Of a stretch of 64,000 nucleotides of DNA, positions 63,198-64,000 are shown piece by piece (the first letter of the stretch is position 1; the number at the start of each line of letters is the position of its first letter). The position numbers were made by a program, and so were the translations under genes. Under the pieces are notes generated by a model, which saw only the letters and a program-made list of their open reading frames with translations, made no database searches and was not told the DNA's origin. Source of the DNA: Planotetraspora thailandica (GTDB taxonomy: Bacteria; Actinomycetota; Actinomycetes; Streptosporangiales; Streptosporangiaceae); assembly GCF_016863335.1 (NCBI RefSeq), contig NZ_BOOR01000008.1, positions 310,001 through 374,000 of the forward strand, in the 5' to 3' direction.

Positions 63198-64000
63198 CCA
63201 CCACACCGAAAGTCGCCCTGATCACCGGCGCCACCCAGGGACTCGGCCTGGCGCTGGCCGAAGGGCTCGCCCAGCGCCTGTCGCCGCAGGACACCGTCTA
63301 CCTGACCGGACGGAACCTGGACCGGGTCAATCACGCTGTGGACGCGGCGCCGGGCGGCGGCGCCCAGGTGCGCGGCGAGCTCCTGGACGTGGCCGACCCG
63401 CACGCCGCCGGCCAGCTCGCCGAGCGGCTGCAGAAGCGGCACGGCGGCGTGGACGTCGTGTTCGGCAACGCCGTCATGCGGGTCGGGCCCGACGACGACC
63501 CGCGCAAGATCGCCACCGAGTACGCCGAGGTCAACAACTTCGGCACCACCCGCCTGCTGCGGGCGTTCGCGCCGCTGCTGCGCGAGGGCGGACGGCTCAT
63601 CGTCGTGGCCAGCTCGCTCGGCACGCTGCACTACCTGGCGCCGGTGCTGCACGACCGCTTCGACGGCCTGACATCGCTGGACGACGTCGACGAGCAGGTC
63701 GCGGTCTGGCGGGACGCCGTCGCCGACGGATCCGCCCGCGGCGGCGCCTGGCCCGGCTTCGTCAACATCCCTTCCAAGATCGGCCAGGTCGCCGCCGTCC
63801 GTGCCCTCGCCCACCAGCGCCGCGAACGCGACACCGCACGGGGCGTCCTGCTCGCCGCGGTCTGCCCCGGGATGATGAACACCCCGACATCCGGCATGTG
63901 GTGGGACGTCAGCGACGCCCGCAGCCCCGCGGACGCCGCCGTCCCCCTTCTCGATCTCGCCCTGGGTCCCGTCGCCCCCGGCCACTACGGGCAGCTCGTC
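63194..64000 (+). CDS. Carbonyl-reductase-like SDR lacking the catalytic Tyr, 3' partial
   Basis: The frame is open from ATG 63194 (GGAGG at about 63185) to the window edge; 269 residues are visible. The cofactor loop is LITGATQGLGLALAEGL, with VVASSLGTL carrying the Ser. In carbonyl reductases the next block reads WP..AY...KIG; here it reads WPGFVNIPSKIGQ, so the catalytic Tyr is Asn while the Lys remains. Activity is therefore doubtful or altered. Coupled to the upstream SDR by an ATGA overlap. The C-terminus lies beyond the window. Confidence 0.8.
   Translation, partial: MTTTPKVALITGATQGLGLALAEGLAQRLSPQDTVYLTGRNLDRVNHAVDAAPGGGAQVRGELLDVADPHAAGQLAERLQKRHGGVDVVFGNAVMRVGPDDDPRKIATEYAEVNNFGTTRLLRAFAPLLREGGRLIVVASSLGTLHYLAPVLHDRFDGLTSLDDVDEQVAVWRDAVADGSARGGAWPGFVNIPSKIGQVAAVRALAHQRRERDTARGVLLAAVCPGMMNTPTSGMWWDVSDARSPADAAVPLLDLALGPVAPGHYGQLV

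Overview
The window is high-GC actinobacterial chromosome, most likely from the Streptosporangiales (Streptosporangium/Nonomuraea/Microbispora-like). The evidence is the GC-rich third positions, frequent GTG and TTG starts, DasR operators (TGGTCTAGACC core), a 1,650-residue NAD-glutamate dehydrogenase, and the orders comF-hpf-secA-DUF6459 and prfB-ftsE-ftsX-smpB-ssrA. No phage, integrase, transposase, CRISPR array or tRNA gene was seen; the only RNA gene identified with confidence is tmRNA. Lineage is an inference from gene content.

1-7.9 kb: comF (cut by the left edge), a long structured leader and hpf, a NarL-type response regulator, a YcaQ-like DNA glycosylase, a small membrane protein, secA and a DUF6459 protein. 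8.1-15.9 kb: a compact amino-sugar phosphotransferase locus with every PTS component (EIIC, EIIB, EIIA, HPr, EI), the GntR regulator DasR, a SIS-domain sugar-phosphate enzyme and a GH3 beta-N-acetylhexosaminidase lipoprotein. DasR-type operators sit at the dasR/SIS divergent promoter and at ptsH. 16-21 kb: three HAD-fold proteins, one with the nucleophile Asp replaced by Asn and apparently an ATT start, then acetoacetyl-CoA synthetase.

20.8-21.3 kb holds the most unusual element: an array of 53-bp units around a TTCTGCATGATCACG motif. It inverts at a 16-bp perfect inverted repeat, ends in a short-period tail, and lies between two convergent genes. Three more units with the same 53-bp period lie between crr and ptsH. 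53 bp is about five helical turns, so the motifs would lie on one face of the DNA. 21.3-25.5 kb: a NuoF-like/ferredoxin fusion overlapping a ferric-reductase-type cytochrome b, then secreted DUF1996 and DUF4142 proteins.

25.6-39.8 kb: an ECF sigma factor with a 65-residue zinc anti-sigma protein, tryptophan 2,3-dioxygenase, NAD-glutamate dehydrogenase, a lipoprotein, then prfB, ftsE, ftsX, smpB, a penicillin-binding-protein homologue lacking all three catalytic motifs, and ssrA. 39.9-48 kb: a three-subunit molybdenum hydroxylase in an overlapping operon with an NTF2-like protein and a polytopic membrane protein, an AraC regulator, a UTRA-only protein and an adenosine-deaminase-family enzyme resembling aminodeoxyfutalosine deaminase.

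48-64 kb: an HtrA-type lipoprotein protease, a membrane-anchored unknown, a double acyl-CoA dehydrogenase with a TetR regulator, two SDR enzymes, two paralogous streptogrisin-type secreted proteases, two LysR regulators each divergent from an enzyme gene, a nitronate monooxygenase read from a probable leaderless mRNA, an ARMT1/DUF89 phosphatase, and two overlapping SDR genes, the last cut by the right edge.
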